Notes: generated from the letters alone by a model not told the origin. Shown: positions 9,412 to 18,554, counted from the first letter of the stretch. The stretch: 64,000 nucleotides of DNA from Candidatus Kuenenia hertensis (GCA_021646465.1 SOET01000008.1:40701-104700); one strand, 5' to 3'. Made by a program: numbers and translations.

Positions 9412-10716
9412 TTAAGCTTTTATTACATTTCCATTATGATTAAAAGAATTATTAATTACATTCCTTGTATCAACAACAATTTTTGAATTATTGACAATAA
9501 ACCCGGCATCATATTCCGAATGATCAGTTGTTATCACTACACAATCATATGTACTTAGACTATAAGCAGTTAATGTAACGGAACTTTTGTTTATTGAATA
9601 CTTTCTCGTCTTTGGAATTAGATTTATATATGGGTCGTGATAATCAACATGAGCCCCGTTTTTTTCAAAGAGTTCCATAATCCTTAGGGCAGGTGATTCC
9701 CGAACGTCATCTATATCTTTTTTATAAGAAACTCCAAGCAATAAAATCTTTGCCCCTCTTAAGCTTTTGCTTTTATTATTTAATGCCTCTATTGTTTTCT
9801 GTATAACGTAATACGGCATGTACGTGTTAATTTCACCTGCAAGTTCAATAAATTTTGTATGAAAATCATATTCCCTGGCCTTCCACGTAAGATAAAAGGG
9901 ATCAATTGGAATACAATGGCCCCCCAACCCTGGCCCAGGATAAAAAGCCTGAAACCCAAACGGCTTGGTTTTTGCCGCATCTATTACTTCGAATATATCA
10001 ATATTCATTCTATCGAAGAGCATTTTCAGTTCATTTACCAATGCGATGTTAACCGACCGATAAATATTCTCCAGGAGTTTTGTTGCTTCAGCTACTCTTG
10101 TAGAGGAAACGGCAACAGTTTTCTTTACTACGGAATCATAGAGAGCTTTGGCAATTGATAAACACATATTTGTATAACCACCTACTACCTTAGGAATAGT
10201 ACTTGTCGAAAAGTCTTTATTATTGGGATCTTCTCTCTCAGGTGAATACGCGAGATAAAAATCTTTTCCAGCCTTTAACCCGGTTTCCTCCAATATTCCC
10301 CTCATCTCTTGATCCGTTGTCCCCGGATATGTTGTTGATTCTAAAACAATAAGCTTCTCTTTTCCCATATGTTGCGCAATGGTTTTTGTAGTATTAAAAA
10401 CATACGTCATATCGGGTTCACGGTGTTCGTTTAAGGGAGTGGGCACACAAATAATAATACATTCCATTGCCGACAACCTCGAGAAATCCGTGGTAGGGGA
10501 AAACCGTTGTCCGTGAGCCGTGAACAGTGAACCGTCAATGTGTTTGATGTAGCTCTTGCCCTGCTTTAGTAATTCAATCTTTTCAGGATCAATGTCGAAA
10601 CCCGTTACATGAAATCCTGCCTTACAGAATTCTATGGTTAGAGGTAACCCCACGTAACCAAGCCCAATAACACCAATGTTTGCTTTTTTTGATTTAATCT
10701 TCTCTATCAAATTCAT
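9412..10716 (-). CDS. wbpA: UDP-N-acetyl-glucosamine 6-dehydrogenase (WbpA/VipA-like nucleotide-sugar dehydrogenase)
   Basis: NAD-dependent enzyme that oxidises C6 of UDP-GlcNAc to the uronic acid, the first step of UDP-diacetamido-uronate synthesis. It has the GVIGLGYVGLP nucleotide-binding loop near the N terminus, the Lys motif AAKTKPFGFQAF and the catalytic Cys in GPGLGGHCIPIDPFYL. A C-terminal UDP-binding domain contains VSYKKDIDDVRESPA. I start at the ATG at 10716 (MNLIEKI); a frame to 10743 adds nine residues. After KSYIKHID the chain contains DGSLFTAHGQRF, coded by a spacer-like repeat, where the family usually has a short loop. About 790 bp of repeat-rich DNA separates it from the upstream BY-kinase gene. 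Confidence 0.9.
   Translation of the reverse strand: MNLIEKIKSKKANIGVIGLGYVGLPLTIEFCKAGFHVTGFDIDPEKIELLKQGKSYIKHIDGSLFTAHGQRFSPTTDFSRLSAMECIIICVPTPLNEHREPDMTYVFNTTKTIAQHMGKEKLIVLESTTYPGTTDQEMRGILEETGLKAGKDFYLAYSPEREDPNNKDFSTSTIPKVVGGYTNMCLSIAKALYDSVVKKTVAVSSTRVAEATKLLENIYRSVNIALVNELKMLFDRMNIDIFEVIDAAKTKPFGFQAFYPGPGLGGHCIPIDPFYLTWKAREYDFHTKFIELAGEINTYMPYYVIQKTIEALNNKSKSLRGAKILLLGVSYKKDIDDVRESPALRIMELFEKNGAHVDYHDPYINLIPKTRKYSINKSSVTLTAYSLSTYDCVVITTDHSEYDAGFIVNNSKIVVDTRNVINNSFNHNGNVIKA
10501..10542. repeat. spacer-like repeat inside the nucleotide-sugar dehydrogenase gene
   Basis: The bases read gtccgtgagccgtgaacagtg and continue as accgtcaatg, the quasi-repetitive gtga/accgt type usual in intergenic spacers. 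In frame on the minus strand they encode GSLFTAHGQRF inside a conserved N-terminal domain. Confidence 0.55.
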
Positions 10717-11004
10717 ATGCTCTTGATTCTCCACATAAAACAAGTAAATTACTCAACAGGAATAAAGGGATTCAGGAATCGAGGAATCAAGGAGTCAGAA
10801 GTAAAGAAGCAGAAGGTAGAATGAAAAATAAATAACAATGTATTACTCCGTTATTCCTGATCTGTCAGATATCCCTGTACTTCACCATCTTAATATCCCA
10901 AGCGACAAACAACTCGTTTCAACAAATCCAACTAATCTAACAAACAATATTGATACTTCTTTTTCATAACATCAAGCTTGCAAACTGTCAGGCTTACAAG
11001 TTTC

Positions 11005-11055
11005 ATGTGTCTGGACTTCGTCCCTCTCAGTTACATGTATTATTTATGTAACTTA
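11005..11055. repeat. dispersed direct repeat, copy 1
   Basis: The bases TGTCTGGACTTCGTCCCTCT and the following CAGTTACATG recur almost unchanged at 15634-15682. The two copies flank the wza and BY-kinase gene block. Confidence 0.75.
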
Positions 11056-11292
11056 TTATAAGGCTGAACTTATATTTCACACTTTCTAAAAGACTTACAA
11101 ACGAACAAGCTTACAAGCTTGCAGGCAGACGCAAGCATTCAGGTACAACAAGCTTGCTAAACAGAAACTTAACCGCTAACAGGATGGCAAGAGTCCGTAT
11201 CCTGAACAGAAAAACAATATTATTCCGCTACACCTGACTGCCCACCTGCACCATACATCCCAAGCCTTTGGTCTCTTAAAAAACTTTTGTAA

Positions 11293-11370
11293 GGTCGGGT
11301 TTCTTATCCGACAACTTTTTATTCATACTTGGTATTGTCTAATTGGTATTGTCGGGTAAGAAACCCGACC
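11293..11370. repeat. inverted repeat (hairpin) element
   Basis: Arms of 21 bp, GGTCGGGTTTCTTATCCGAC(A) at 11293-11313 and its near-perfect complement at 11350-11370, enclose about 36 bp. It could fold into a long stem. The shape fits a small non-autonomous element; it lacks a T-run expected of a terminator. Confidence 0.75.
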
Positions 11371-11530
11371 AAGATTTTATATAATTTGTCAAATCAAATC
11401 CTTGCCGGAAATAGAATTTCCAGTTTAATTACGTTACCAAACAGGAATTTAGGAACGAATCACGTTTCAGTAGTTTGAAACATTACGCTGAATAACCCTT
11501 TAAACTCTTGACTTTTTATCCGGCCTCTAA

Positions 11531-14086
11531 TCAGCTTTTGTAATAATATCCATTCCCATCTTTAACCTGATTTAATACCGTTCCTATGATATTGGCCTTT
11601 GATTCTCTTACATAAGCCAATGCCTGGGCAACCTGCTCATGCGAAACGTGTCCACACTTTATCACAAATATTACTCCGTCAGATAAAGAGAGAAATGGTG
11701 TCATGCTTCCGACCGATTCCATTATGGGAGGAGCGTCTACAAGCACAACATCATACCTTCGTTTTAAATAATGAAAGAACTTTTCCATGAGTTGAAAATA
11801 AGCAGGGCCCTTCACGATTTTTTCATTAGTACCTGCCGGAATGAGCGACACATTTGAACCATCCACCTGCGTTACATTTGACATTAACACTCCTTCCAAT
11901 AACCTGCTTCCCCCTATACGTCCAAGACGATTAATTACAGGATTAAAATCATCATCATAATGCAGTCTGTTATCCTCATATACTTCTATTGCACCATGTT
12001 CAAATTTATAATCGCCCTGTTTCCAACTAAAGATCTTTTGGAGGTGTTCCTCTATCTGCAGTTTCAACGGACCCTGTAACTGGTCCCTGGTTACGTAGCC
12101 TGCATTCACAAGGACATATCCCAAAGGAAATCCCGTTCGTTTACATCGTTCCAACGCATCCTCCAGTTTACTTTCATCAATAAAACCGCCGCGCAGCAAC
12201 ATTGCGCCAAGACGGTTTGCAAACAGATTATCCTGACTCTGTATATGAAAGAAACGGCCGTTTGCAAAATTCATGGACATGGAATGCGAATCGTGCGTTA
12301 TTGTTAGTTTCCCGCTTTGTTTCTTTATTGCAATGAGGGAAAAGAGGTCATCCACACTACAATCACTTAAAGAACCCTCTCGTATATTTTTTGATAAGAT
12401 CGCAGATACCGCATTAGTCAAGCCGCTTGTTTTTTCATTTTTTCCCCATAGCAGGTTATGCAATGACGGCCGTTGCAAATCGGCATCCAGCATGATTACA
12501 CGAAGGCCCATATTCGCTAAATTTATTGCGGTTTTAGCAAGAAAAGTAGTCTTTCCCTCACCAACGGTGGTGCTTTCTATAATAATTATATGTCCGGTAG
12601 TGTTCCCAATTTGCATTATAGGGAGGCGATGCAGAAAACTCCCTGAAATATCGTTATAATACGGGTAAGCCCCGCTCCGTATTGTTTCTTCCGGAACAGG
12701 ATCATTCAATGGCAATAAGGATGCGTTTCTACCGTTTAACGATTTATCATAAGGAACCGTACCAAGCACCGGAACACTCTGGTGTTTTAGTATATCCTCC
12801 GGCGTTCTTACTTTTTTATCCATGTATTCAAGAAAAAAGGCAAATCCAGAACCAAATGCTGCTCCCAATACAATTGCTAACAGGACATTGAAAAATATCT
12901 TGGGTTTAACGGGAAAATAAGGCTTTTCCGCAGCATCAACAACTCTTATATTATTCCTCTCCATATTTCCGGTAAGGCCAATTTCCTTAGCCTGTTTCAG
13001 CAGAATATCATAAATCTCCTGATCGCTCTCTGTCTCCAGTTGTGCCATGGTATAGTTCATAGCCTTTGTATTATCTGAAGCAACTTGTTGTTGAGCAACC
13101 TGCCCCTGCGGAATGAATCCTTCAACGGCGAGAATCAGATCGAGTTCATTTTTAATAGCCATTCTTATTTTCTGCACCTCGCTCATTATGCCCTCTTCAA
13201 GCTTATGAATACCGTTAACTGCCTCTACCATCCGAGGGTGGTTTGGACCGTACTTAGATGCCTTTTCCATTTTCCAGGCATTTATTTCAGCGAGTTTAGC
13301 CCGGAGATCATTAATCACCGGATTATCAGCAAGCTCAGGAATAGTAAAGGCCTCGTCATTATCAATAGAAAATGTGGCAAGTTTTTCATACTTGTATTCA
13401 TACATCTCTCGTTGCGATAAAATTACCTTGTTCTTCTGGCTGCGAATTTGTTCTTTTATCCAGTCAAGAGCCTTTTGGGATGTTTCCTGCTGCAATTCAT
13501 TGCTCCTCTCTATAAATGCCTTTACGTGAGCATTCGCAATACGTACTGCCAATTCAGGAGAGCTATTCATAAAGCTTACGTTAACGAGATTTGTTCCGCG
13601 TAACGGAACTACAGATATCTTGCTCAAATACCAGTCTACTATAGCAGGATTAATATTTTCCTCTAAAGAATCGCTGGATTCTAAAACTTCGTCCTGTGTC
13701 CCTTTATTCGTTGTATCAGATTCTTCCTGACGAATCATAAATTCTTTCAACAGATGTTGTTCTTCTATCACTTTCTTCGCGAGACTTCTGCTCTGCAACA
13801 AATTGTACTGTGTCATCAAATAACTCTCATCGTGAGAATCTATTTTTGAGACGTCAGCCATTTCCTCCATGAATGATGATCTGTTTTCGATAATGACCTT
13901 CGCTGTAGCCTGATAAACAGGGGTATCATGAAATGACTTAGCAGTAACAATGGAAACTACCGCCAGAAAGAATATAATTATTATCCATTTTCGTTTTTTG
14001 AGAATCTTAAGATAGTCTGATAGATGAACCTGATTCTGAAATAATATCGGGTCGGGCATGGCAATGAATTTATTTTTTTGATTCAA
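11531..14086 (-). CDS. Wzz-type chain-length regulator fused to BY-kinase, with a DUF4388-like domain inserted in the kinase
   Basis: An 851-aa inner-membrane protein that controls polymer length and signals by tyrosine autophosphorylation. Residues 20-60 and 390-425 hold the two membrane spans; the periplasmic coiled coil lies between, with the conserved KYGPNHPRM (278-286). The cytoplasmic kinase has Walker A TVGEGKTT (507-514), A' IMLDAD (531-536) and B VVLVDAPP (780-787), and ends in a short tyrosine cluster (GYYYKS). Between A' and B, about residues 572-735, lies an extra domain resembling DUF4388/PATAN (SGKLTITHD, FANGRFFHIQS, FIDESKLEDALERCKRTG, FSWKQGDYKFEHG). Start is TTG at 14086, preceded by AAAGGAAACGAGAG; an ATG at 14059 lacks such a site. 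It is the partner of the Wza gene upstream. Confidence 0.9.
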   Translation of the reverse strand: MNQKNKFIAMPDPILFQNQVHLSDYLKILKKRKWIIIIFFLAVVSIVTAKSFHDTPVYQATAKVIIENRSSFMEEMADVSKIDSHDESYLMTQYNLLQSRSLAKKVIEEQHLLKEFMIRQEESDTTNKGTQDEVLESSDSLEENINPAIVDWYLSKISVVPLRGTNLVNVSFMNSSPELAVRIANAHVKAFIERSNELQQETSQKALDWIKEQIRSQKNKVILSQREMYEYKYEKLATFSIDNDEAFTIPELADNPVINDLRAKLAEINAWKMEKASKYGPNHPRMVEAVNGIHKLEEGIMSEVQKIRMAIKNELDLILAVEGFIPQGQVAQQQVASDNTKAMNYTMAQLETESDQEIYDILLKQAKEIGLTGNMERNNIRVVDAAEKPYFPVKPKIFFNVLLAIVLGAAFGSGFAFFLEYMDKKVRTPEDILKHQSVPVLGTVPYDKSLNGRNASLLPLNDPVPEETIRSGAYPYYNDISGSFLHRLPIMQIGNTTGHIIIIESTTVGEGKTTFLAKTAINLANMGLRVIMLDADLQRPSLHNLLWGKNEKTSGLTNAVSAILSKNIREGSLSDCSVDDLFSLIAIKKQSGKLTITHDSHSMSMNFANGRFFHIQSQDNLFANRLGAMLLRGGFIDESKLEDALERCKRTGFPLGYVLVNAGYVTRDQLQGPLKLQIEEHLQKIFSWKQGDYKFEHGAIEVYEDNRLHYDDDFNPVINRLGRIGGSRLLEGVLMSNVTQVDGSNVSLIPAGTNEKIVKGPAYFQLMEKFFHYLKRRYDVVLVDAPPIMESVGSMTPFLSLSDGVIFVIKCGHVSHEQVAQALAYVRESKANIIGTVLNQVKDGNGYYYKS

Positions 14087-14551
14087 ACTCTCGTTTCCTT
14101 TGAAAAGATCGTGTTAATTTAATAATAGGATACAATTGGTCATCTGACAGTTGTCATTGATCAGTAGACATTGGTTAATTGGTCATTTGTTAAAAACGTC
14201 TATTGAAAATAATGGGTTTAAAAGCTAGCAATTGTCCAGGTTGAATCATAACTCTGCTTATTACCTATAGGAAAAATCGTACCAATGATTAGCAGAGGTA
14301 ATAAATTGTTTGTATCTTGTTGCATTACAAACAGATGTTGGAATAATAAAGTATTATAGGTTATTGTATAAATCTTTCTGAGAGACAATTTCTTAAAACT
14401 TTTAGATACAATTACCAATAAATTACTGATGTTACCCCTTATAAAATTAAAGGTTATAAACATAATTTAAAAATTGACACTCTGTTGTCAGAATATTGAG
14501 AATTCACTTACATGTGTTGTGTGTAATTGGTTACAATTGATGGCCATTTTC
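14087..14551. other. intergenic region without a clear gene
   Basis: The 465 bp between Wza and the BY-kinase gene contain a tattered ttggtcat/tgacagttgtcat micro-repeat (14130-14190) and AT-rich DNA. An 81-codon frame at 14218-14463 lacks a ribosome binding site and protein-like composition. I see no gene. Confidence 0.5.
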
Positions 14552-15409
14552 TTAAAAATACCTCTGCGGTACATTAATAATATCGCCGGGTTTTACCTGG
14601 ACATCCATTTTTGCTTCGAATCTTTTTTCTTTCCCTTCATGTGCCCGTATGACAATTGCACGGCGAGGAGAAGCTTTTTCCGTTGTGCCACCGGCAAGGG
14701 CTATTGCCTGATATACGGTAAGCCCGCTTTCCCAGTCATGTTCGCCCGGTTTTTTTACTTCTCCGGTTACAAATATTCGTGATACGGAGTTTATGTAAAT
14801 GGTGTCGTCATTTTTTACGAAAAATAAGTCTCCACCTACTGCTGCCTGCAAATCATTGAGATTAACAGTAAATATTTCATTTTCCGTGTTGTTCTCTGCA
14901 GACGAAGGAGTATTTTTCCCATGAATATACTTCGGTCTCACAATGGTAATAATCTTTCCTGCCTTATCGGTAATACCACCCGCCTGGGATATAATGTCAA
15001 GAATATTTATACTTCTTTTCAATACATAACATCCCGGTTTACTAATTTCTCCAAGAACAAATACCTTTTGACTTTTATATTCTTTCACCCCAATGGTCAC
15101 GTGTGGTGATACGAGAAAACCATCATCCAGAAGTTTTTTTTCTATGAGTTCTTCCAATTCAAAGACAGTGGAGCCTTCAGCACGCACCCTGCCTATAAGG
15201 GGAAAAGTAAACGTTCCATCTTGTGATATTTCGACAGTTCGATTCAAATCTTCGTTGTCCCATACCTGAATCTCAAGTATGTCCTCCGGGCCTATCGTAT
15301 ACGCATCATTCAGATCATTTTCAGCAAAAGAAGTAATGGATGTTATATCATATAATACAAGTAAAATAGTTAATACCTGCATTAAGATTCTTACCTGTTT
15401 CTTTATCAT
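14552..15409 (-). CDS. polysaccharide export protein (Wza/OPX family)
   Basis: The 285-aa product has an N-terminal signal peptide (about residues 8-28, MQVLTILLVLYDI then FAEND). A polysaccharide export domain follows: AYTIGPEDILEIQVWDNEDL and FTFPLIGRVRAEGSTVFEL. Two SLBB-type beta-grasp repeats come next (KVFVLGEISKPGCYVLK and RIFVTGEVKKPGEHDWES). OPX proteins form the periplasmic/outer-membrane channel of Wzy-dependent export. This is a short member without an obvious C-terminal amphipathic helix, so another outer-membrane component may complete the pore. It is transcribed ahead of the Wzz/BY-kinase gene. An AAAGGAAA site precedes the ATG. Confidence 0.9.
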   Translation of the reverse strand: MIKKQVRILMQVLTILLVLYDITSITSFAENDLNDAYTIGPEDILEIQVWDNEDLNRTVEISQDGTFTFPLIGRVRAEGSTVFELEELIEKKLLDDGFLVSPHVTIGVKEYKSQKVFVLGEISKPGCYVLKRSINILDIISQAGGITDKAGKIITIVRPKYIHGKNTPSSAENNTENEIFTVNLNDLQAAVGGDLFFVKNDDTIYINSVSRIFVTGEVKKPGEHDWESGLTVYQAIALAGGTTEKASPRRAIVIRAHEGKEKRFEAKMDVQVKPGDIINVPQRYF

Positions 15410-15490
15410 ATCATTTCCTTTCTTTTAAATGATTATTCGGCTTCCCCTGTGGAATATGGAGATCCCATTCTCTAACGTGGCTAACTTTTG

Positions 15491-15620
15491 GGGTTCAGGT
15501 TGCAAATCAATGTCTTTAAGCTACCAGCCGCAAAAGTCCTCCTTAGCAAAGGGGGATAAAGGGGGTTGTTTTTATTAAATAATTCTTAACTTAATGACAT
15601 TGGGTTGCAAACCTGAATCC
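15491..15620. mobile_element. MITE-like element, family B (copy 1)
   Basis: Outer arms GGTTCAGGTTGCAAA and TTGCAAACCTGAA flank inner arms AATGTCTTTAAG and CTTAACTTAATGACATT; the centre carries aaagtcctccttagcaaagg and an aaaggggg run. The same architecture recurs at about 30855-30990 and 53735-53836. It codes for no protein, so it would need a transposase elsewhere if it moves. Confidence 0.7.
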
Positions 15621-15633
15621 GCCGGAGAGTTTA

Positions 15634-15682
15634 ATGTGTCTGGACTTCGTCCCTCTCAGTTACATGGATAATTTGTGTAACC
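15634..15682. repeat. dispersed direct repeat, copy 2
   Basis: Near-identical to 11005-11055 (shared core TGTCTGGACTTCGTCCCTCT). Upstream of wza in the direction of transcription. Confidence 0.75.
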
Positions 15683-16367
15683 TACAGATACAGAACGACT
15701 TATTTTCCACACTTCTTCGTGTATTCCTCTGTGCACTTCGTGTGCTCTGTGTGCTTCGTGTTAAAGTCTTTTTGGTTGAAACTATGCTGTGCTAACGAAT
15801 AAAGGAAATAGAGTACCAATCTTCTTTTTAATAAATAAATTGTTTGTATCTTGTTGAAAGACCGCTTGATGCATGAATAGTGAATGGTAAGAGATATGAT
15901 ATTATGATATTCCTAAAGTCAATCTGTTTTACATATCTTCTCAAAATCACAGGTAGGATTACTTTGTTACTACATTTAAGACAGAATGTTATGAAGATGA
16001 TCAAAAAGCTAACACGGAAGTGTCAGAAATTTGAGGAATTTTGTATGTATTTTGATAAGAATAAGTTGCACGGATCATGGAGCAGCATAAGTAGGGAGTT
16101 AAAAAGTGAGGCATATGCGTTAACTTAAGAAGCAAAATAAGCCTTAGCATGTTTTGAAGGTTCATTATTCCTTGTTTGATATTCGAGATTCTATATGGTT
16201 ATCACAACTTCTCAAGTTGTCGCTTGTGGGGATAGGGGCTGAAATATTTAATAATGATTATTGAGTTAACTCAGCAGTAAATTCAAAGTAACTCAAGCTT
16301 CCAGCTTGAGCGGTAAAAAAAAGCAGGATGCTTGTGATACAATACAGCGATAGGAAAGCTGAGTTAT

Positions 16368-16937
16368 CTACTTAAAAAACAAATGCACCAGTATTTTCTT
16401 ACTCTTGAACTGCCCCCTTCTCATAATCCTGGAAACGTATTTGTAAGGGTATTTCAGCAGTACGCTCGTTTTACTGCGTTTAACAAATACTTTCAACCTT
16501 CCTATAATTTTCCCATATACATATTCGGCAAGGTGATAAAGGGCAAAGAACTTGTTTGCCAGTAATGTATTACTGGTATTTAACATTACGATTCTCTTGT
16601 CTTTTCTTTTAATCTGAATTACCTTCGCCATAACGTATGTTGCAGGTATCCATGTAGCACTACTGTTACGGTCGCCCTTCTCAAGAAATTGCAAAACGCC
16701 TTCCATCCTTCTCCATCCGATTATCCTATGGGTAATAAAGGGACTGGAGTTTTTTCTAAAAATAACAACGTCCCCCATTTTTACCTCTTCGGGTCTGATT
16801 GTAATCGCCAGTATCCTGTCATCGATATCAATGAAAGGTTCCATGCTTGATGATATAACTTTAAGCCATAATGCACCTTTTTTGCGTATATACTCTTCTC
16901 CCAGGTTGTTTAATAGATTTTCCTGCAATATAGTCAT
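16368..16937 (-). CDS. S26B-type signal peptidase / S24-S26 family peptidase
   Basis: The 189-aa protein has the Ser box WLKVISSSMEPFI (catalytic Ser followed by Met-Glu-Pro), a GDVVIFRK strand and THRIIGW, where His takes the general-base role used by archaeal/ER-type (S26B) signal peptidases instead of Lys. FLEKGDRN is the usual third box. No clear N-terminal membrane anchor is present; a more hydrophobic stretch occurs around 125-145. AAAGGTG precedes the ATG. It lies just downstream of a radical SAM enzyme and a precursor peptide. I infer that it may cut the leader from the modified peptide, although cleavage of ordinary exported proteins is equally possible. Confidence 0.75.
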   Translation of the reverse strand: MTILQENLLNNLGEEYIRKKGALWLKVISSSMEPFIDIDDRILAITIRPEEVKMGDVVIFRKNSSPFITHRIIGWRRMEGVLQFLEKGDRNSSATWIPATYVMAKVIQIKRKDKRIVMLNTSNTLLANKFFALYHLAEYVYGKIIGRLKVFVKRSKTSVLLKYPYKYVSRIMRRGQFKSKKILVHLFFK

Positions 16938-17030
16938 GTAAAAACACCTTTATCGCTAAGGCAGAAGAAATAGCATAATTTGTCTTGACTTGCATGAATA
17001 CATAAAATATGTACAACCACCGGTATTTGG

Positions 17031-17199
17031 AAAATTTGTATCTATTCAGCGTGAGATACACACCCCGTCAGCTACGTTGCCACCCCTCTTTTAGAGGGGA
17101 TTCACCTTGCATAAGTTTCATAAAAACGTGTAAGTCCCCTCTATTATGAGAGGATTTAGGGGTGTGTTATTAATTACGCTGAATAGATACGAAATTTTT
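17031..17199. mobile_element. MITE-like element, family A (copy 1)
   Basis: Terminal inverted repeats of 22 bp with one mismatch: TTTGTATCTATTCAGCGT on the left and ACGCTGAATAGATACGAAA on the right. The inside holds a gccacccctcttttagagg-type hairpin and a tttcataaaaacgtgtaag segment. A relative with the same ends and similar interior in reverse orientation lies at 44670-44849. It follows the first RiPP-like precursor gene by about 60 bp. Confidence 0.8.
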
Positions 17200-17256
17200 C
17201 TTATTAAAATAAAGATCACACGTCATAAACGAATTTTTATCTATTTCTTTTTCATA

Positions 17257-17412
17257 TTACGTACCGCTGTTAAAATTGTTCGTAGCCAATTGAAGAAAAC
17301 TAGACAACGAACCACTCCCGGAACATGTGCATGCCATAACCGGCAAATCTACTTGCTTTGATGCGATTGAAGGTTTCTTGTAAACCTTCTTTTGTGTTTG
17401 CATAGTATCCAT
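17257..17412 (-). CDS. candidate RiPP precursor peptide 1
   Basis: A 51-aa peptide. The ATG at 17412 has a near-ideal GGAGGTGAT site eight bases before it, which decides the start over an in-frame upstream ATG at 17466. Residues 9-28 (KVYKKPSIASKQVDLPVMAC) look like a leader ending in a Cys, and the rest is a Ser/Gly-rich core with Cys28 and Cys30 and the tail LQLATNNFNSGT. The leader resembles that of a second peptide at 22609 (YRKPEISSEQ, ALALC), and each follows its own radical SAM/SPASM gene. That arrangement is typical of ribosomally synthesised, post-translationally modified peptides. The modification and product are unknown. Confidence 0.72.
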   Translation of the reverse strand: MDTMQTQKKVYKKPSIASKQVDLPVMACTCSGSGSLSSFLQLATNNFNSGT

Positions 17413-17501
17413 TTTTATCACCTCCTCAAAATGTAAAATTTCATGAGATAAAGATTCTTTAAACATCTATGACGTGTGATATCACAGTTAATAAGTCTTG
17501 G

Positions 17502-18554
17502 TTAAATCTTCAATTTCATTTGCTTGATTATTGCCTTCCCAATTCCTTCCACCCTGCTACAATATTTCTTCGCCGCAATATACTCATTTTTGTTCTCAAG
17601 CCAATTTGCACCCGGGCAAGGTGAACATGATGATGACCACGAACAGGTTTTGCACTTTGAATATTCATTCAGCCCGGCAACTCTCAAGTCTTTAAGGTTT
17701 TTCTGTGGTTTATCAACCCATAATTCCTTATAACTTTTTTCAAGTAAATTTCCCAGTTTCACTGGGAGCACAGGACAAGGTTTAACAGACCCGTCAGGTG
17801 TGATAGAACATGTAGTATTACCTGCATTGCAATTAAATTCTCTCTCCTCAGAAATAGTATGTATTGCATCTTTCTCAAATATTTCACTGTTATGTTTTAT
17901 CCATTGTAATGAATAAACAGCAAGTTCTTCCTCAGAAAGAGCGTTATTATAAGTATCAGAAACCCCGTTTAATCGCGGTATAATCGTCGGGCTTGCAGAA
18001 AAGTCAACACCCAATTGTCTTGCAAACGAAAACAATTTTGGATATTCCATCAAGTTCTGTTTTATTATAGATGATTTAATTCTTATACGAACACCTTCTT
18101 CTATCAACCTGTTTATCCCCTCAATCGTCTTCGTGTAAGACCCTTTCACGCCTGTAATAGAATCATGCAGATTTTCATCTATTGCATAAAGACTTATTTC
18201 TACACTGCTAACTTGCAATTCTTTTAATCTTTTTGCCTGACTTGAAGTAATTAATGTGGCATTGGTGAGGATAATTACAAAAAAATCTTTTCGTATTACT
18301 TCTATGATTTCCATAATATCCTGCCGGGCAAAAGGTTCTCCGCCTGATAGAATAACATATATTGTTCCCATCTCTTTCAATTGTTGTGCTATATCTTTTA
18401 TTTGCGACAATGAAAGTTCTTTTTTGCTTTTTTCACTTCCCGTATAACAATGCACACATGTTAAGTTGCATCCGTAGGTCAATTCCCAATGCACCATCCA
18501 TGGAAGATTTTTTGCCCGATATTTTTTGTAGAATTCTTCTACTGTTTCATCCAT
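17502..18554 (-). CDS. radical SAM/SPASM peptide-modifying enzyme 1
   Basis: The 350-aa enzyme has the radical SAM cluster motif CNLTCVHC (C29, C33, C36), the SAM-binding GGEP (ILSGGEPF) and a C-terminal SPASM region. SPASM cysteines are seen in NCNAGNTTCSITPDGSVKPC and later CKTCSWSSSCSPC, which would bind one or two auxiliary Fe-S clusters. Length and layout match PqqE/ScmE-type maturases that act on peptides. It starts 183 bp downstream of an HPr-kinase-like gene and ends 90 bp before precursor 1, its probable substrate. A paralogue at 22838 has the same layout. No separate PqqD is adjacent; the single PqqD at 23956 may serve both. Substrate is inferred from position. Confidence 0.9.
   Translation of the reverse strand: MDETVEEFYKKYRAKNLPWMVHWELTYGCNLTCVHCYTGSEKSKKELSLSQIKDIAQQLKEMGTIYVILSGGEPFARQDIMEIIEVIRKDFFVIILTNATLITSSQAKRLKELQVSSVEISLYAIDENLHDSITGVKGSYTKTIEGINRLIEEGVRIRIKSSIIKQNLMEYPKLFSFARQLGVDFSASPTIIPRLNGVSDTYNNALSEEELAVYSLQWIKHNSEIFEKDAIHTISEEREFNCNAGNTTCSITPDGSVKPCPVLPVKLGNLLEKSYKELWVDKPQKNLKDLRVAGLNEYSKCKTCSWSSSCSPCPGANWLENKNEYIAAKKYCSRVEGIGKAIIKQMKLKI

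Larger units (their letters stand above)
10717..11530. other. repeat-rich intergenic region
   Basis: I see no gene here. The stretch holds: a degenerate gga(a/g)tcaagg-type repeat at 10763-10830; a 50-bp segment at 11005-11055 that recurs near 15634; several aagcttacaagcttgcagg-like hairpins around 11105-11165; and a strong inverted repeat at 11293-11370. It separates the BY-kinase gene from the dehydrogenase gene. Confidence 0.6.
15410..16367. other. long repeat-rich intergenic region
   Basis: No convincing gene in this 958 bp stretch. From left to right in coordinates: a MITE-like inverted-repeat element (15491-15620), the second copy of a 49-bp dispersed repeat (15634-15682), a cttcgtgt micro-repeat (15712-15765), and a hairpin ctcaagcttccagcttgag near 16294. 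An 82-codon plus-strand frame (15880-16128) has a Lys-rich, poor composition and I do not call it. Confidence 0.5.

Noticed and set aside
14218..14463. An 81-codon minus-strand frame between Wza and the BY-kinase gene
   Set aside because: AT-rich, no ribosome binding site and no recognisable features.
15880..16128. An 82-codon plus-strand frame in a long intergenic gap
   Set aside because: No convincing ribosome binding site or protein-like composition; it lies among micro-repeats.
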